From NCBI GenBank assembly GCA_030610325.1, contig JAUWRZ010000083.1, forward strand, positions 1-7,839: a stretch of 7,839 bases of DNA, in the 5' to 3' direction. Positions 7,058-7,839 of this stretch are shown here, one piece after another. The first letter of the stretch is position 1. Every line of letters starts with the position of its first letter. This stretch comes from Sulfurimonadaceae bacterium (lineage in GTDB: Bacteria; Campylobacterota; Campylobacteria; Campylobacterales; Sulfurimonadaceae). The notes beneath the pieces are model-generated. The model made no database searches. It was given only the letters and a program-made list of their open reading frames with translations, and had not been told where the DNA came from. Made by a program: the position numbers and the translations under genes.

Positions 7058-7839
7058 TCAGATACGTACCGGGATGAAAAGTTGCGGATAATCAGAGAGG
7101 CGGTAATAGAGCCGTTCACTATCGGTGGAGAACAGAGACATAAAAGGCCCTTTGACCATCTTCTCAGTAAAAGGAAGACAGTGTAGGAAATTTGACTTTT
7201 TTCGCAACGTACGGATCGGATTCTGATCTTGTTCGATGATCCGGATCGATTTGGAAAAGATACTCGCGAGGTTGTTGTAGTGCTCTATCACCTGCTCTTT
7301 TGCATCCATGTGCTCAGCGCTATAGCTAAAGAGTTCGAGGTTATACCCCATCTGTTCAGAGATATCGAAGATCGCGGTAGAGACCTTCTCCAGATCACGG
7401 TTCTCAGAGAGTATCACGACTGCCTCTTTTATCTCAGCCAAAGGACGCTCCGACATACTCAACACCGGAACACTCCCCTCATACAGTGCCTTACGCATGC
7501 TCTGTCGTGAGAACACCTTCTTCGAGGTGATGACAAGTCCGATATGGTACTTTATGATATCATTTAATATGATATCTTCCGCACGCTCATCATAGTAGTT
7601 GATCTCTACTGAGACATCATCACCCCGATGGGCTTTGATCTTGCGTAGGAGATCGATATTACCGGGGTTCATCACCTTGATCACGAGTTCATGACCAAAC
7701 TCCCGATGGACATACTCGGCCTGTTCAAGCTGTGTGGTCAATGAAACCTCGTTCTCCACAGCCATATCGACGAAGAAGTAGAGATTGGTACCAAATGGTG
7801 CCGGAAACTGTCCAAGTTCACGTTTTATCGCACGGTAGA
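7058..7839 (-). CDS. C-terminal part of an unrecognised protein with two USP-like repeats
   Basis: The frame stays open from the right edge to the TGA at 7058-7060 (259 complete codons). The 5' end lies outside the window, so the ATG at 7763-7765 is internal or at best an unlikely start. I do not recognise the family with confidence. Two regions resemble degenerate universal stress protein folds. The first (about 17-130) begins NLYFFVD, continues with a helix and ELVIKV, and ends in a GLVITSKK...GSVPVLSM segment like the USP C-terminal strand. The second (about 136-259) runs from AVVILSEN through a helix and LELFSYS to YPQLFIPV at the end. The glycine-rich ATP-binding loop of canonical USPs (GxxGxxxxG) is not visible in either. 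No membrane helices are present in this part. Such tandem domains often form the cytosolic tail of cation:proton antiporters or stand alone, and the missing N-terminus would decide between these. The CDS itself is strongly supported by length; the function is not. Confidence 0.8.
   Translation of the reverse strand, partial: YRAIKRELGQFPAPFGTNLYFFVDMAVENEVSLTTQLEQAEYVHREFGHELVIKVMNPGNIDLLRKIKAHRGDDVSVEINYYDERAEDIILNDIIKYHIGLVITSKKVFSRQSMRKALYEGSVPVLSMSERPLAEIKEAVVILSENRDLEKVSTAIFDISEQMGYNLELFSYSAEHMDAKEQVIEHYNNLASIFSKSIRIIEQDQNPIRTLRKKSNFLHCLPFTEKMVKGPFMSLFSTDSERLYYRLSDYPQLFIPVRI

Noticed and set aside
7058..7765. Reading the right-hand gene as a complete protein starting at the ATG at 7763-7765
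   Set aside because: The frame remains open through the right edge with protein-like sequence (FPAPFGTNLYFFVD) that appears to form the first strand of the USP-like fold, so the true start is beyond the window.

Overview
The window looks like chromosomal DNA from a Campylobacterota (Epsilonproteobacteria) species, probably a free-living Sulfurovum/Sulfurimonas-like organism. GC content looks to be in the forties by eye. The clues are the start of a Wolinella-type di-haem fumarate reductase cytochrome b (frdC), a BioV-type esterase of the Helicobacter kind, and the order aroB, MscS-like channel, MtaB-like methylthiotransferase, FtsH-like ATPase, which I recall from Helicobacter pylori and Campylobacter jejuni. 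The assignment rests on protein recognition by eye, not on a database search.

Every gene I accept is on the minus strand, so transcription runs from right to left. At the right edge (7058-7839) is the C-terminal part of an unrecognised protein with two degenerate universal-stress-protein-like repeats. A roughly 200-base non-coding stretch (6855-7057) follows and probably holds the promoter of the next block. Then comes a very compact run: aroB (shikimate pathway), an MscS-family channel with a long periplasmic coiled coil, mtaB (tRNA ms2t6A37), an FtsH-like membrane AAA ATPase, bioV (biotin precursor release) and mogA (molybdenum cofactor). Junctions are, in order, a 1-base gap, a 4-base ATGA overlap, two 14-base overlaps and a 1-base TAATG overlap, so the six genes are very likely one translationally coupled operon. 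After a 26-base gap with its own Shine-Dalgarno site, frdC begins and runs off the left edge.

The genes do not form one pathway. They combine housekeeping biosynthesis (aromatic compounds, biotin, molybdopterin), tRNA modification and envelope functions. The most notable feature is the FtsH-like protein: its ATPase module is intact, but all three key residues of the HEXXH zinc-protease motif are replaced (Y408, Q409, K412), so it appears to be a protease-dead FtsH paralogue. I saw no mobile elements, CRISPR arrays, RNA genes or clear intrinsic terminators.
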